Of a stretch of 6,985 bases of DNA, positions 6,912 through 6,985 are shown piece after piece. How positions within the stretch are numbered: position 1 is the stretch's first letter; each line of letters begins with the position of its first letter. The DNA lies in assembly GCA_902766475.1 (NCBI GenBank), contig CACXDQ010000097.1, positions 1 to 6,985 of the forward strand, in the 5' to 3' direction. The notes beneath the pieces were generated by a model, which saw only the letters and a list, made by a program, of their open reading frames with translations, was not told where the DNA came from and did not search any database. The translations under genes were made by a program, and so were the position numbers. This stretch comes from an uncultured Eubacteriales bacterium (lineage in GTDB: Bacteria; Bacillota; Clostridia; Christensenellales; Borkfalkiaceae).

Positions 6912-6940
6912 TTGACATAAAGGAGAAAAAGTTGTAAAAT
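6912..6940 (+). promoter_or_regulatory. Strong sigma-A promoter for a gene beyond the window
   Basis: A perfect -35 TTGACA (6912-6917) is separated by 17 bp from the -10 box TAAAAT (6935-6940), giving a start near 6947. It lies just after the terminator, so it begins a new transcription unit reading off the right edge. No start codon with a ribosome site is visible in the remaining bases. An inverted repeat (GAAAAAC 6956-6962, GTTTTTC 6977-6983) would lie early in the leader; its significance is unclear. Confidence 0.7.
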
Positions 6941-6985
6941 AAAGTCGGCAAACTCGAAAAACACAACGAAAATTTTGTTTTTCAA

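Noticed and set aside
6956..6983. GAAAAAC/GTTTTTC inverted repeat near the right edge as a terminator or riboswitch
   Set aside because: The 7-bp arms are nearly all A/T with a 14-nt loop in AT-rich sequence, and the window ends 2 nt later, so a structured RNA cannot be supported.
1..6985. CRISPR array, tRNA, insertion sequence or phage signature
   Set aside because: No regularly spaced repeats, cloverleaf-like segment, transposase motif or terminal inverted repeats were seen. The only tandem repeat is within the peptidase coding region.

Overview
This window carries a compact operon for hexuronate catabolism, followed by a secreted metalloprotease gene that is broken by an in-frame stop. 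Moderate GC, GGGAG-type ribosome sites about 7 nt before the starts, AT-rich spacers, strong TTGACA/TATAAT-type promoters and stem-loop terminators suggest a member of the Clostridia (Bacillota), probably from a plant-fibre-rich habitat such as a gut. No rRNA or other phylogenetic marker is present, so this placement is an inference.

Layout. Bases 1-354 hold an unrecognised, apparently decayed coding remnant whose reading frame shifts twice. A well-formed sigma-A promoter (TTGCAA, 17 bp, TATAAT at 345-373) then drives a tightly packed forward operon: tagaturonate reductase uxaB (410-1789), altronate dehydratase uxaA (1789-3189), uronate isomerase uxaC (3186-4565) and a six-helix membrane protein of unknown function (4581-5168). 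The first three genes overlap by 1 and 4 nt. A 40-bp near-perfect palindrome (5190-5229) closes the unit. The second unit is an M6-like secreted zinc peptidase (5285-6859) with an acidic Ser/Glu linker containing a 30-bp tandem duplication. A TAA at 6524-6526 splits it into a 413-residue fragment and an in-frame 3' part. A terminator at 6859-6898 follows, then a consensus promoter (6912-6940) for a gene beyond the window.

How the genes work together. UxaC isomerises D-galacturonate to D-tagaturonate, UxaB reduces this with NADH to D-altronate, and UxaA dehydrates altronate to 2-keto-3-deoxygluconate (KDG). This is the full galacturonate-to-KDG branch used in pectin breakdown. KDG kinase and aldolase, a uronate transporter and a regulator are not in the window. 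The membrane protein shares the operon but is not a recognisable transporter. I found no convincing new multi-gene system. The points most worth a second look are the interrupted protease, the operon-linked membrane protein and the frame-shifted 5' remnant.
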